The position numbers and the translations under genes were made by a program. A model generated the notes under the pieces. That model was given only the letters and a program-made list of their open reading frames with translations, was not told the DNA's origin and ran no database searches. From positions 1,984,001 to 2,048,000 of the forward strand of contig NZ_CP051131.1 in NCBI RefSeq assembly GCF_013378075.1: a DNA stretch of 64,000 nucleotides, in the 5' to 3' direction. This DNA is from Parasphingopyxis algicola. GTDB taxonomy: Bacteria; Pseudomonadota; Alphaproteobacteria; Sphingomonadales; Sphingomonadaceae. Positions 25,566 through 34,920 of the stretch are shown in pieces (within the stretch, counting starts at the first letter, position 1; each line of letters begins with the position of its first letter).

Positions 25566-26237
25566 CTAGTCGTGCTTGGGCTGCAGATTGACCGCGGCAT
25601 GCTTGCCGCGCCGATCCACCTCCAGTTCGAAGTCGAGCCGGTCGCCTTCGTTGAGCGTCGGCATGCCCGCGCGTTCGACCGCGCTGATATGCACGAACGC
25701 ATCGGGCTGGCCGTCGTCGCGCTGGATGAAGCCGAAACCCTTCATGCTGTTGAAGAATTTGACCGTCCCGCTCGCCTTCTCGCCGGTCAGCTGGCGCTGC
25801 GGCCCGCGATCGTCGCGTTCGGGCACCGGCAGCGGTTCGCCGTCGATTACCAGATCGCTCGCAGAAACCTTGCCGTTGCGATCGACGAGATTGAAACTCA
25901 GCGGCTGGCCTTCGGCGAGGCCAGTCAGGCCGGCCTGCTCGACCGCGCTGATATGCACGAACACGTCTTCGCCGCCATCGTCACGAACGATGAAGCCGAA
26001 GCCCTTTTGCGCGTTGAAGAATTTGACGACGCCCTTGCCTTCGCCGACGATCTGCGCCGGCATCCGGTCGCCGCCGCCGCCACGGTAGCCACCGCCGCCG
26101 CCGCCGCGATTGTCAAAACCGCCCGATTCCCGGCCTCCGCCGAAACCGCTCGGTTCGTTATAGCCTTGGTAGTTTTCGTCGCCGAAACTGTCGCGCTTAT
26201 CCCTTCGGCGTCCTCGCCGGTCCCTGTCGAAACTCAT
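25566..26237 (-). CDS. tandem cold-shock domain protein with RG-rich N-terminus
   Basis: A 223-residue protein with two cold-shock domains, about residues 63-130 and 155-220. Each has both RNA-binding motifs (KGFGFIVRDD with VFVHISAVE; KGFGFIQRDD with AFVHISAVE). The first 60 residues are unstructured, arginine- and glycine-rich (GGGRESGGF, GGGGGGYRGGGGDR), resembling an RGG tail. Double-domain CspA paralogues are common in alphaproteobacteria and act as RNA chaperones or, in Caulobacter, as stationary-phase regulators. The 5' region before the next gene on the left strand is about 136 bases, compatible with a long regulatory leader. Confidence 0.92.
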   Translation of the reverse strand: MSFDRDRRGRRRDKRDSFGDENYQGYNEPSGFGGGRESGGFDNRGGGGGGYRGGGGDRMPAQIVGEGKGVVKFFNAQKGFGFIVRDDGGEDVFVHISAVEQAGLTGLAEGQPLSFNLVDRNGKVSASDLVIDGEPLPVPERDDRGPQRQLTGEKASGTVKFFNSMKGFGFIQRDDGQPDAFVHISAVERAGMPTLNEGDRLDFELEVDRRGKHAAVNLQPKHD

Positions 26238-26373
26238 TTGTCCTAAAGTCTTCCCGTTCGCCCAAAGCTCAAAATCGAAGGAGCTCGCGCCGGGCGGTGC
26301 GCGCCAACTTCATGGCACGAATCTGCCGTACCGTGATTCGGTATAGCGGAAAAACGCCGCTTTCGCGAGCGAT

Positions 26374-26883
26374 TTACGCCAGCCACGTCCCGGGATTGGG
26401 CATCGGTTCCCGGTTCAATGCGCGAATGAGAGACATGATGGCGCGGACGAGCAGCCATACGACCGCCAAAAACAGAAGCGGGATGCCCACCAGCGCCCCG
26501 ATAATCGTGAATATCAGGATGATCCCGAGCACCGTCGTTCCGAGCCAGAGCAGGAAGGTCATGATCTGGTAATCATAGTGCGAGGCCTCCCAGCCTTCGC
26601 CCGGTTCGGATTTCCACACCAGCGCCAATATGAAGGCTACCAGCCCGGTTATGCCCAGGACGAGGCTCGTCAGGTAGAGAATGGCTATGATGACCGGTTT
26701 GTTCGTGTCGGATGCCGCGGCTGGGCGTCCGGCGCTCCGCTGTGCGCCGGTTTCGGACTGTCCGGCCGCCGCTTCGGGCTCCCCGGGCTTCGGACGCACC
26801 GTTTCCCGTTCATGTCGCGGCGGTTCGGATGTATTGGGCGGATCGACCTCCAGCTTGCCGCCCCGGCCGCGTTCGTCGCCCAT
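26374..26883 (-). CDS. DUF4870-like integral membrane protein with disordered N-terminus
   Basis: About 169 residues. The first ~60 are charged and Pro/Gly-rich without structure. Three hydrophobic segments follow ([60 protein letters not shown]), the plan of DUF4870/Tic20-like proteins. The ATG at 26883 is preceded by GAAGGGGAAAAGG, better than the in-frame GTG 18 bases upstream. It is divergent from the terC gene, with 74 bases between starts. The function is unknown. Confidence 0.72.
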   Translation of the reverse strand: MGDERGRGGKLEVDPPNTSEPPRHERETVRPKPGEPEAAAGQSETGAQRSAGRPAAASDTNKPVIIAILYLTSLVLGITGLVAFILALVWKSEPGEGWEASHYDYQIMTFLLWLGTTVLGIILIFTIIGALVGIPLLFLAVVWLLVRAIMSLIRALNREPMPNPGTWLA

Positions 26884-26957
26884 CCTTTTCCCCTTCTTCA
26901 CCGCTTTCGACCCGCCGGAGCTTGCACGTTCGCGATACGCAAGGCAATGATCGCGCC

Positions 26958-27776
26958 ATGGAAAGCCTGCTCGCCGTTTTTACGGATCCTGGCAATATCG
27001 CCGCGCTGCTCACCCTCATCGTGCTCGAAGTGGTGCTCGGGATCGACAATCTGATCTTCATCTCGATCCTCTCGAACAAACTGCCCGAGGAACAGCGGCA
27101 AAAGGCGCGGCGGATCGGCATTTCGCTGGCGCTGATATTGAGGCTGGCCCTGCTGTCGATGATCGCCTGGATCGTCCAGGCGACACAGGTCGTGTTCGAT
27201 CTCGGTATCGCCGGCACGCCCGGCGTCCACGGCGAGCCGACCTTCGAAACCGCCTTTTCCTGGCGCGACCTGATCCTGATATCGGGCGGGCTGTTCCTGC
27301 TCTGGAAGGCGACCAAGGAAATCCATCACGCGATGGATACCGAACCGTCCGGTACCATGCTCGACAAGAAGGGCAAGGCGACGATGACCTTCACGTCGGT
27401 CATCATCCAGATCCTGCTGCTCGACATGGTATTTTCGGTGGATTCGATCCTCACGGCGGTCGGCATGACCGACCAGCTGCCGATCATGATCGTCGCGGTC
27501 CTCGTCGCCATCGCGGTCATGCTGATTGCGGCCGATCCGCTGGCCGAATTCATCGACCGCAATCCGACGGTCGTGATGCTCGCCCTCTCCTTCCTGCTGA
27601 TGATCGGTTTCGTGCTCATCGCGGACGGGTTCGGCGTCCATATTCCGAAGGGCTATATCTACGCCGCGATGGCGTTCGCCGCCGGGGTCGAAACGCTCAA
27701 CATCATGGCGCGGCGGGCGCGGCAGAGGCGCATGGGCGAGGCGGATATGGCAGGGGAGCAGACCGCCAGCCATTGA
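26958..27776 (+). CDS. TerC family integral membrane protein
   Basis: A 272-residue protein with seven or more membrane spans and the TerC signature acidic residues inside them: [16 protein letters not shown] at the N-terminus, and [16 protein letters not shown] in the second half. TerC-family proteins are linked to manganese efflux and exoenzyme metalation in bacteria, and to tellurite resistance in some operons. No ter genes are near. The start at 26958 follows the family's N-terminus. The RNase D gene follows closely on the same strand. Confidence 0.88.
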   Translation: MESLLAVFTDPGNIAALLTLIVLEVVLGIDNLIFISILSNKLPEEQRQKARRIGISLALILRLALLSMIAWIVQATQVVFDLGIAGTPGVHGEPTFETAFSWRDLILISGGLFLLWKATKEIHHAMDTEPSGTMLDKKGKATMTFTSVIIQILLLDMVFSVDSILTAVGMTDQLPIMIVAVLVAIAVMLIAADPLAEFIDRNPTVVMLALSFLLMIGFVLIADGFGVHIPKGYIYAAMAFAAGVETLNIMARRARQRRMGEADMAGEQTASH

Positions 27777-27808
27777 GCGCCCGCGCCATTGCGCCTATGT
27801 GCGCTGGC

Positions 27809-28426
27809 ATGACCGTATATTTCCACGAAGAAGATCTGCCCGCCGATGCCCTGGGCCCCGGCGCGATCGCCGTCGACACCGAAACCATGGGGCTGCATAC
27901 GCCGCGCGACCGGCTGTGCGTCGTCCAGCTGTCCGACGGAGGCGATAACGAGCATCTGGTGCGTTTCGCGCCCGACAGCGACTATGCGGCGCCCAATCTG
28001 AAGGCGCTGCTGGGCGATCCCGAACGGCTGAAACTCTATCATTTCGCCCGGTTCGATCTCGCCGCGGTCGAGCATTATCTCGGCGTCACGGCCGCGCCCG
28101 TCTATTGCACGAAGATCGCCTCGCGGCTCGTCCGGACGTATACCGATCGGCACGGTCTCAAGGAACTCTGCCGCGAACTGCTGGGGGCGGAGATTTCCAA
28201 GCAGCAACAATCCTCCGACTGGGGCGCGCCGGATCTCAGCGATGCGCAGAAGGATTATGCGGCATCCGATGTGCGGTTCCTGCACCGGCTGAAGGAAAAG
28301 CTGGACGAGCGGCTGGAGCGCGAGGGACGCATGCATCTCGCCCAGGCCTGTTTCGATTTCCTGCCACACCGCGCGCGCCTCGATCTCGCCGGCTGGCCGG
28401 AGGTCGACATTTTCGCCCATGTCTGA
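27809..28426 (+). CDS. rnd: ribonuclease D-like 3'-5' exonuclease
   Basis: A 205-residue DEDD exonuclease with Exo I (AVDTETMGL), Exo II (LYHFARFDLAAVEHYLG) and Exo III (QKDYAASDVRFL). The HRDC domains of E. coli RNase D are missing, which is normal for the short alphaproteobacterial form. It trims the 3' ends of tRNA and other stable RNA. Its end overlaps the lptC start by 8 bp, so it is the first gene of the rnd-lptC-lptA-lptB-rpoN unit. The start at 27809 (MTVYFHEED) is chosen by homology; upstream alternatives lack support. Confidence 0.9.
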   Translation: MTVYFHEEDLPADALGPGAIAVDTETMGLHTPRDRLCVVQLSDGGDNEHLVRFAPDSDYAAPNLKALLGDPERLKLYHFARFDLAAVEHYLGVTAAPVYCTKIASRLVRTYTDRHGLKELCRELLGAEISKQQQSSDWGAPDLSDAQKDYAASDVRFLHRLKEKLDERLEREGRMHLAQACFDFLPHRARLDLAGWPEVDIFAHV

Positions 28427-29057
28427 GGCCGCCCGGAAAAGGCTGGACCGCCGGCAGCATTGGGCGGCGCCGGGCGGGCGGCACGACCGGATCGTCAAAT
28501 ATCTGCAGATCATCCTGCCCAGCGCGATCGGCGTCCTCGCCGCCTTTCTCGCCATGGCGCCCCTGCAGACCAACAATGAGCTGAGCTTCCTCCTGTCGCG
28601 CGACAATGTCGAAATCGCGGCCGAGCGGCTGCGCGTCGAAGCCGCGCGCTACAGCGGCGCCGACGGTGCGGGCCGCCCCTTCGAACTGAACGCTGCGTCC
28701 GCTCTTCAACGCAGTTCATCGACCCCGATCGTCGAGCTAGAGGACCTGTCGGCCCAGCTCGAGCTGGAAGACGGTCTCGCCTTCATCGTCGCCAATCGCG
28801 GGTTCTACGATCTCGAGGAGGAGATCGTCACCATCGACGGCCCGCTCGAGTTCCGGGCGGCCGACGGTTACCGGTTGCGGACGAGCAACGTGCTGGTGCA
28901 GCTCGACGAGCGCGAGATGCGCAGCGCCGGCGAGGTCGACGGCCAGATTCCGCTCGGCGCGTTCAGCGCGGACCGCATGCGGGTCGACCTGCCGACGCGC
29001 ACGGTTTTTCTCGAAGGTGACGCACGCTTGCGCATCGTCCAAGGCGCGGGCAGATAG
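28419..29057 (+). CDS. lptC: LPS export ABC transporter periplasmic protein LptC
   Basis: A 212-residue protein with a single N-terminal membrane anchor (about residues 27-46, YLQIILPSAIGVLAAFLAMA) and a periplasmic LptC jelly-roll domain. The C-terminal strands include DGPLEFRAADGYRLRTSNVLVQL and RMRVDLPTRTVFLEGDARLRI. LptC joins the LptB2FG transporter to LptA in the LPS bridge. It overlaps the RNase D gene by 8 bp and is followed 5 bases later by lptA. Confidence 0.9.
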   Translation: MSEAARKRLDRRQHWAAPGGRHDRIVKYLQIILPSAIGVLAAFLAMAPLQTNNELSFLLSRDNVEIAAERLRVEAARYSGADGAGRPFELNAASALQRSSSTPIVELEDLSAQLELEDGLAFIVANRGFYDLEEEIVTIDGPLEFRAADGYRLRTSNVLVQLDEREMRSAGEVDGQIPLGAFSADRMRVDLPTRTVFLEGDARLRIVQGAGR

Positions 29058-29062
29058 CGGTC

Positions 29063-29644
29063 ATGACCCGATCCTATCTCCTGCCGCTCGTCACCGGATT
29101 CGCGCTCACGGTGCTGGCCGCCGTGCCGGCCTCGAGCCAGTCGGCGCTTGGCGGCCTCGACACCAACGCCCCCGTCGACGTCGCGGCCGACCGGATCGAA
29201 GTGCAGGATCGGGCGGACCGGGCGATCTTTTCCGGCAATGTCCAGGTTCGCCAGGGCAATCTGTCGCTCGACGCGGCGCGCATCACGGTCGCCTATTCGG
29301 GCAGCGTCGCGGGCGGCGTCGAAGTGCAGCGGCTCGACGCGAGCGGCGGGGTGTTCGTCCGCAGCCCGAGCGAAACCGCGCGCGGCCAGTTCGGCGTCTA
29401 CGACCTCAACCGCCGGCTGATCACGCTGATCGGCGGCGTCGAGCTGAACCAGGGGGGCAATGTGATCCGCGGCGGGCGGCTCGTCATCGACCTAGATACG
29501 GGACGAGCGGTGATCGACGGCCGATCGCAGGGCGGCGACGGCATCGTCACGCAAGGAACCGAAACCGGCCGCGTGACGGGCCGGTTCACCGTGCCTCAGC
29601 GCGACAATTCGGCCAATCGGGAAGAAACCGGCCGGGCCAATTGA
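29063..29644 (+). CDS. lptA: LPS transport periplasmic protein LptA
   Basis: A 193-residue protein with signal peptide (ending VPASSQ, about residue 26) and an OstA-like beta-jellyroll: PVDVAADRIEVQDRADRAIF, GNVQVRQGNLSLDAARITVAY, then GVYDLNRRLITLIGGVELNQ. LptA monomers stack to form the periplasmic bridge that carries LPS from LptC to LptD. The tail is Gly/Arg/Asn-rich. It starts 5 bases after lptC, and the operon order is conserved. Confidence 0.92.
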   Translation: MTRSYLLPLVTGFALTVLAAVPASSQSALGGLDTNAPVDVAADRIEVQDRADRAIFSGNVQVRQGNLSLDAARITVAYSGSVAGGVEVQRLDASGGVFVRSPSETARGQFGVYDLNRRLITLIGGVELNQGGNVIRGGRLVIDLDTGRAVIDGRSQGGDGIVTQGTETGRVTGRFTVPQRDNSANREETGRAN

Positions 29645-29674
29645 AACCGGCCGGCTGCTTCCCAACATGCACGG

Positions 29675-30475
29675 ATGATGCCAAATAGCGAAACAATGAA
29701 CAAAGCCGAGATCATCGAACCCCCTGAGGGTCATCCCGAGCTCGATTCCGAGACCGAGGGGCTGTCGGTGGTCTCGATCGCCAAATCCTATGACAAGAAG
29801 CAGGTTCTGTCGGACGTTTCGCTGCATATCGGTCGCGGCCATGTGCTCGGCCTGCTCGGCCCCAACGGCGCGGGCAAGACGACCTGCTTCTATTCGATCA
29901 TGGGTCTCGTACGGCCGGATTCCGGGCGGATCATGCTCGATGGCGCGGACATTACGGGCCTCCCCATGTATCGCCGCGCGATCCTCGGTCTCGGCTATTT
30001 GCCGCAGGAAACGTCGATCTTCCGCGGGTTGAGCGTCGAGAAGAATATCGCGGCCGTGCTCGAGATGAGCGAACCCGATCCCGACGCGCGCGCCGAACGG
30101 CTCGAAAAGCTGCTGGAGGAATTTTCGATCGCCCATCTGCGCGATTCCTCGGCGATGGCGCTGTCGGGCGGCGAACGGCGGCGCTGCGAAATTGCCCGCG
30201 CGCTGGCGGCCAACCCGTCGATCATGCTGCTCGACGAGCCGTTCGCCGGGATCGACCCGATCTCGATCGCCGATATCCGCGAACTCGTCGCCGATCTGAA
30301 AAACCGCAATATCGGCGTGCTGATCACCGATCATAACGTCCGCGAAACGCTCGGTATCGTCGACCAGGCCTGCATCATCTATGACGGTAAGGTGTTGTTT
30401 TCAGGCTCTCCCGACGATCTGGTCGCCAATGACGAGGTGCGACGGCTTTACCTCGGCGAAGGGTTCACAGTTTAG
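29675..30475 (+). CDS. lptB: LPS export ABC transporter ATP-binding protein LptB
   Basis: A 266-residue ABC ATPase with Walker A GPNGAGKTT, Q-loop LPQETSIF, signature LSGGERRR, Walker B IMLLDEPFAGID and the switch histidine in TDHN. LptB drives LPS extraction from the inner membrane with LptFG. An N-terminal extension of about 25 acidic residues precedes the domain; an ATG at 29696 would shorten it, and neither start has a good Shine-Dalgarno. It follows lptA by 30 bases and is followed by rpoN, the usual proteobacterial order. Confidence 0.95.
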   Translation: MMPNSETMNKAEIIEPPEGHPELDSETEGLSVVSIAKSYDKKQVLSDVSLHIGRGHVLGLLGPNGAGKTTCFYSIMGLVRPDSGRIMLDGADITGLPMYRRAILGLGYLPQETSIFRGLSVEKNIAAVLEMSEPDPDARAERLEKLLEEFSIAHLRDSSAMALSGGERRRCEIARALAANPSIMLLDEPFAGIDPISIADIRELVADLKNRNIGVLITDHNVRETLGIVDQACIIYDGKVLFSGSPDDLVANDEVRRLYLGEGFTV

Positions 30476-30484
30476 GGTGCCGAT

Positions 30485-31978
30485 ATGGCACTAGGACCAC
30501 GCCTCGACCTCCGGCAGAGCCAGTCTCTGGTTATGACGCCGCAACTCCAGCAGGCGATCAAGCTGCTGGCGCTGTCGAATCTCGAAATCGAAGGTTTTAT
30601 CGCCGAGGAGCTGGAGAAGAACCCGCTGCTCGATGCCGCCGGCGACGAACAGCGCGAAACGGCGGCGCCGAGCGAAGAGGGCGACGGCTTCGAGGACGCG
30701 CCCGATCTGGCCACCGCCGACACACTCGTCCAGAATGGCGGCGCGGACGACGAGGCCCGGCTCGATATCGAGGAAAGCGCGCTGTCCGACGATAGCGGAT
30801 CCGACGCCGGGATGGACGGCGCGCTCGGCATGACGGGAATCGAGGGACGCGGCGGCGGCGAGGACGGCCCCGATCTCGATCTGCTCGCCGCCGCCGACAT
30901 ATCGCTCCACGATCATCTGCTCGCCCAAGCCGGCGGCACCTTGTCGGGGCAGGACTATCTGGTCGCGGGGCAGTTGATCGAGCGGATCGACGAAACCGGA
31001 TATTTGCGCGCCGACCTGCTCCGCCTCTCGCACCAGCTCGGCGTCCCGGTGGCCGATCTCGAACGGGCGCTCGGCGTGATCCAGACGTTCGAACCGACCG
31101 GCGTCGGTGCGCGCGACCTGGCCGAATGCCTGGCGATCCAGTCCCGCGAGGCCGATCGCTACGATCCCGCCATGGCGCGGCTGATCGACAATCTCGATCT
31201 GCTGGCGCGCGGCGAGCTGGGGCGGTTGAAACGGATGTGCCGCGTCGATGACGAGGATATGGCCGACATGATCGCCGAGCTGCGCGACTATGACCCCAAG
31301 CCCGGCTGCCAGTTCGGCGGCGAACCGGTCCAGGCGGTCGTGCCCGATATCTTCGTCGCGCCGGGCAAGAAGGGCTGGGCGGTCGAACTCAACAATGCGA
31401 CCCTGCCGAAGCTGATCGTCAACCGCAGCTATTATCACGAAATGTCGGAAGCGGGCGACGACGAAGAAAGCCGGGCCTGGCTCAACGAATGCCTCGCCAA
31501 CGCCAACTGGCTGACCAGGGCGCTCGACCAGCGCGCCCGCACCATCGTCAAGGTGGCCGGCGAGCTGGTGAAGCGTCAGGCGGACTTTTTCCGCAAGGGC
31601 GTGACCCATCTCAAACCGCTGACCCTGCGCGAGATCGCCGAGGCGATCGACATGCATGAATCGACGGTGAGCCGGGCGACGTCGAACAAATATCTGTCCT
31701 GCGACCGCGGGATATTCGAGCTCAAATATTTCTTCACGAGCGGCATCAGCACGGGCGTGGACGGCGAAGCGGCGTCATCGGAGGCCGTCAAAAGCCATAT
31801 CCGCACGCTGATCGAGAATGAGGACAAGATCCTGTCGGACGACAAGCTCGTCGCCCTGCTCAAGGACAAGGGGTTCGACATCGCCCGCCGCACGGTCGCG
31901 AAATATCGCGAAGCGATGGGGATCGGCTCATCGGTCGAGCGGCGGCGCCAGAAGAAGCTCGGCAACCGCGCGGCCTGA
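30485..31978 (+). CDS. rpoN: RNA polymerase sigma-54 factor
   Basis: A 497-residue RpoN. Region I at the N-terminus is rich in Gln and Leu (LRQSQSLVMTPQLQQAIKLL). A long acidic region II lies about residues 55-135, followed by the core-binding domain. The helix-turn-helix is TLREIAEAIDMHESTVSRAT, and the RpoN box ARRTVAKYRE is near the C-terminus. It directs polymerase to -24/-12 promoters and needs enhancer-binding ATPases. AGGGTG precedes the ATG nine bases after lptB, so it is probably transcribed with the Lpt genes. The usual downstream hpf and ptsN genes are absent. Confidence 0.97.
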   Translation: MALGPRLDLRQSQSLVMTPQLQQAIKLLALSNLEIEGFIAEELEKNPLLDAAGDEQRETAAPSEEGDGFEDAPDLATADTLVQNGGADDEARLDIEESALSDDSGSDAGMDGALGMTGIEGRGGGEDGPDLDLLAAADISLHDHLLAQAGGTLSGQDYLVAGQLIERIDETGYLRADLLRLSHQLGVPVADLERALGVIQTFEPTGVGARDLAECLAIQSREADRYDPAMARLIDNLDLLARGELGRLKRMCRVDDEDMADMIAELRDYDPKPGCQFGGEPVQAVVPDIFVAPGKKGWAVELNNATLPKLIVNRSYYHEMSEAGDDEESRAWLNECLANANWLTRALDQRARTIVKVAGELVKRQADFFRKGVTHLKPLTLREIAEAIDMHESTVSRATSNKYLSCDRGIFELKYFFTSGISTGVDGEAASSEAVKSHIRTLIENEDKILSDDKLVALLKDKGFDIARRTVAKYREAMGIGSSVERRRQKKLGNRAA

Positions 31979-31990
31979 GGTCAGCGGCCT

Positions 31991-32152
31991 TTATTCGCTG
32001 CGTTTCGACCCACTGAGAAAATACCAGACGACATAGCCGACCAGAAACAGCGCGAGACCGTAGAAGACGAGCGCGAACATCGATTTTACGACATTGACGG
32101 CTACCACAAGCAATATGATCGCTGCGATAATGGACAGGATGATCCGCAACAC
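31991..32152 (-). CDS. small two-span membrane protein, unknown function
   Basis: A 53-residue protein with two hydrophobic segments (LRIILSIIAAIILLVVAVNV and FALVFYGLALFLVGYVVWYF) and a basic C-terminus GSKRSE. The GTG start at 32152 is preceded by GGAG at a 7-base spacing; a longer frame from an ATG at 32197 is possible but lacks such a site. It is convergent with rpoN, only 12 bases away. I do not recognise the family. Confidence 0.6.
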   Translation of the reverse strand: MLRIILSIIAAIILLVVAVNVVKSMFALVFYGLALFLVGYVVWYFLSGSKRSE

Positions 32153-32203
32153 GGTTTTTCTCCACTTGGTGTATTGTCCATGTAATACATCAAGCATCGG
32201 CCT

Positions 32204-33526
32204 TCAAGGCCGGTCGGTCGCCCTAGAACGCTGGGCGAGCAGCTTGTCGATCTTGCGACCGTCCATGTCGACCACCTCGAAGCGCCAGCCATCCCGTTCG
32301 AACAGCTCGCCGGTCGTCGGCAGGCGTTTGAGCACGGACAGCGCGAAGCCCGCGACGGTCGCATAGTCGCGATCTTCGGGCAGGTCGACACCGAGCTTTT
32401 CCGCCATATTGTCCGCCGACAGCGAACCGGACAGCAGCCAGCTGCCGTCCGCGCGCTCGACAAAGGCCGGATCGGTGCCGACCTCCTGGTCCGACACGAA
32501 TTCGCCGGCCACCGCGATCAGCAAGTCGAGCGGCGTCATCAACCCTTCGAAATGGCCATACTCGTCATGGACGAGCGCCATCGGCACATCGGACTCGCGC
32601 AACGCTTCCAGCGCATCCATCGCATCGACCTGGTCGGGAACGATCGGCGCCTCGCGCATCAGCTCGCGCAGATCGAGCGAACGCCCCTCGAACAGCGCCG
32701 AGACGATATCGCGCGCCTGGACCACGCCGATGATCTCGTCGACTGATCCTTCCGCCACCGGCAACCGGGTATGCGGCGTCGCGAGCAACGCCTCGCGGAT
32801 CTCGTTGGGGCTCGACGAGGCTTCGATCCAGTCGACCTCGGTGCGCGGCGTCATCACCTCGCGGACGGGCCGGTCGGCCAGCCGCACGACGCCCGATATG
32901 ATCGCCCGCTCGCTCTCCTCGATCACGCCCGATTTGGTCGCCTCCGCCACCAGCATGTGCAGTTCTTCGGCCGTAACGCGCGATTGAGGATTGCGACTCA
33001 TCCGCAACAGGCGGAAGATGAGGGCGCTCGTCCGGTCCATCAACCAGACGAGCGGCGCCGTAAACCGCGCGAGCCATCGCATTGGGAGCGCGACGACGAC
33101 TGCGACCCGCTCGGGATTGCGCAAGGCCAGCTGCTTGGGGACCAGTTCGCCAATCACCAGCGAGGCGTAGGTCGTCAGGATGATCACCAGCGCGAAGCCC
33201 AGCGTCTGCGCGAGGGACGGCTCGACGCCCAGAAATGCCAGGCGGTCGCCCACCGGGCCGCCCAGGCTGGCGCCCGAATAGGCACCGGCGAGAATGCCGA
33301 TCAGCGTAATGCCGATCTGAACCGTCGACAGGAACCGTCCCGGTTGCGAAGCCAGATCGATGGCGGTCTGCGCGCCCGGGCGGCCGTCCTTGACCATCGC
33401 CTGCAGCCGCGCCCGGCGCGACGAAACGATCGCGAGTTCGGACATCGCGAAGACGCCGTTGAGCAGGACCAATGCAAAAATGATGCACAGATCGAACCAG
33501 GGAAAGGGGGATAGGTCGGGTGGCAT
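32204..33526 (-). CDS. CNNM/CorC-type hemolysin family membrane protein
   Basis: A 440-residue protein with the three-domain plan: DUF21/CNNM transmembrane domain (about residues 1-190, three to four helices), a tandem CBS pair (about 215-335) and the C-terminal CorC_HlyC domain (about 350-435). This family exports Mg2+ or Co2+, or regulates such transport, at the inner membrane. Despite the name, it is not a toxin. The start at 33526 is followed directly by the first membrane helix (LCIIFALVLLNGVFAMSELA). Confidence 0.92.
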   Translation of the reverse strand: MPPDLSPFPWFDLCIIFALVLLNGVFAMSELAIVSSRRARLQAMVKDGRPGAQTAIDLASQPGRFLSTVQIGITLIGILAGAYSGASLGGPVGDRLAFLGVEPSLAQTLGFALVIILTTYASLVIGELVPKQLALRNPERVAVVVALPMRWLARFTAPLVWLMDRTSALIFRLLRMSRNPQSRVTAEELHMLVAEATKSGVIEESERAIISGVVRLADRPVREVMTPRTEVDWIEASSSPNEIREALLATPHTRLPVAEGSVDEIIGVVQARDIVSALFEGRSLDLRELMREAPIVPDQVDAMDALEALRESDVPMALVHDEYGHFEGLMTPLDLLIAVAGEFVSDQEVGTDPAFVERADGSWLLSGSLSADNMAEKLGVDLPEDRDYATVAGFALSVLKRLPTTGELFERDGWRFEVVDMDGRKIDKLLAQRSRATDRP

Positions 33527-33665
33527 GATGGACCGGTTCCGCCCATTTGCCCGCTTTTGGCGGGCGGGACAAGCGCATGATCAGCTTCTGTTCACGATTG
33601 ACGGGGAACAAGCGGCCCATTGACGCTTTTGGTTAAGCATCACGTGAATATGAAGGAGACAAATT

Positions 33666-34361
33666 GTGAGACTTTCTAAGGGGCTATTGGCCGGAACGGC
33701 CGCGATAGCGATGCTGGGCGCAACCACGGCCTGCACCACCAATCCGCAAACCGGAGAACAGCGCGTCTCGCGCGCGGCCATCGGCGGCGTCGCGGGCGCG
33801 GTGGGCGGCTATCTGCTCGGCGATCTCGTCGGCGGACGCCGCGACCGGGCCGAGCGGATCGTCGGCGCCGGCATTGGCGCGGTCGCGGGCATCGCGATCG
33901 GCACCTATATGGACCGCCAGCAGCGCGAGCTCGAAGAAGCGACGGCGGGCACGGGCACCAACGTTATCCGCGAGGGCGATAATCTCTACCTGCAGATGCC
34001 GGGCTCGGTTGCCGAATTCGATGTCGATTCGAGCATGATCCGCCCGCAATTCCGGACGACGCTGGACGAGATCGCCCAGACCCTCTCCAGCTATCCGGAA
34101 ACCTATATCGACGTTTACGGCCACACCGATTCGGACGGCTCCGACGGCTACAATCTCGACCTGTCGAACCGGCGTGCGCAGTCGGTCGCCAGCTATCTGA
34201 CCGGCCGCGGGGTGGCCCGCGCGCGGATCGCCACCGAAGGCTTCGGCGAGAGCCAGCCGATCGCCAGCAACGCGACCGCTGCCGGCAAGCAGCAGAACCG
34301 GCGCGTCGAGATCCGGATCGTGCCGATCACCCAGCAGGATGTGAATGCGGTGGGCGACTGA
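33666..34361 (+). CDS. OmpA family lipoprotein with glycine-zipper segment
   Basis: A 231-residue protein starting with GTG. The lipobox ends at C23 (GATTAC). A glycine-zipper segment (about 37-85) contains GGVAGAVGGYLLGDLVGG and GAGIGAVAGIAIGTY. The C-terminal OmpA-like peptidoglycan-binding domain (about 105-222) has the motif YGHTDSDG...NLDLSNRRAQSV. The AAGGAG site at 33653-33658 supports the GTG start. It is likely an outer-membrane lipoprotein that tethers the membrane to peptidoglycan. A terminator follows. Confidence 0.92.
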   Translation: MRLSKGLLAGTAAIAMLGATTACTTNPQTGEQRVSRAAIGGVAGAVGGYLLGDLVGGRRDRAERIVGAGIGAVAGIAIGTYMDRQQRELEEATAGTGTNVIREGDNLYLQMPGSVAEFDVDSSMIRPQFRTTLDEIAQTLSSYPETYIDVYGHTDSDGSDGYNLDLSNRRAQSVASYLTGRGVARARIATEGFGESQPIASNATAAGKQQNRRVEIRIVPITQQDVNAVGD

Positions 34362-34387
34362 TCGCCGTTCGATCAGGTAATAGCGAG

Positions 34388-34421
34388 GGGCGTCCGGTGC
34401 ATATCGGGCGCCCTTTTTTTT
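34388..34421 (+). terminator. terminator of the OmpA-family gene
   Basis: Nine-pair stem GGGCGTCCG/CGGGCGCCC (one G-T pair) followed by eight T. It lies in the gap before the convergent tadA gene. Confidence 0.88.
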
Positions 34422-34424
34422 GCG

Positions 34425-34880
34425 CTAATCGCGGCGGTCGCGGAAAAAATCCGCGAGGAGCGCCGCCGCCCGCCCTGCACCGATTCCCGGATAGATTTCG
34501 GGACGGTGGTGGCAGGTCGGCTGACCGAAAAATCGCGGGCCATGTTCGACTGCGCCGCCCTTCGGATCTGGTGCGCCGTAATAGAGCCGGTCGATACGTG
34601 CATGGGCGATGGCGCCGGCGCACATGGCGCACGGCTCGAGCGTCACCCAGAGATCGCAACCGTCCAGCCGGCCGGTGCCGAGCGCGTCGAGCGCGGCGCG
34701 AATCGCTCGCATTTCAGCATGATTGGTCGGATCGCCGCTGGCGCGCATGTCGTTGGCGGCTTCCGCGACGATATCACCGCCGCGCGTGATCACCGCGCCG
34801 ACCGGCACCTCGGATGCCGTCGCGGCCAGTTCGGCGAGTTCCAGCGCGCGTTGCATGGGCGGGGGCAGCGGAAATGTCAC
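34425..34880 (-). CDS. tadA: tRNA-specific adenosine deaminase
   Basis: A 151-residue zinc deaminase with H54-A-E56 (NHAEM) and the P83-C-x2-C87 motif (EPCAMC), the cytidine/deoxycytidylate deaminase-like site of TadA. It converts A34 to inosine in tRNA-Arg(ACG). The start is uncertain. GTG at 34880 gives MTFPLPPPMQRALELAE with AAGAG upstream; the ATG at 34856 (MQRALELAE) would remove eight residues. The nearest upstream gene on this strand is the acidic lipoprotein, 40 bases away, so they may be co-transcribed. Confidence 0.93.
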   Translation of the reverse strand: MTFPLPPPMQRALELAELAATASEVPVGAVITRGGDIVAEAANDMRASGDPTNHAEMRAIRAALDALGTGRLDGCDLWVTLEPCAMCAGAIAHARIDRLYYGAPDPKGGAVEHGPRFFGQPTCHHRPEIYPGIGAGRAAALLADFFRDRRD

Positions 34881-34920
34881 GGCTCTTGCCCGGTATTTCG
34901 CTGCCCCCTGAACTTTGTCG

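Noticed and set aside
26712-26957. Extended N-terminus of the TerC protein
   Set aside because: The upstream frame overlaps the divergent membrane-protein gene and the family N-terminus begins at 26958.
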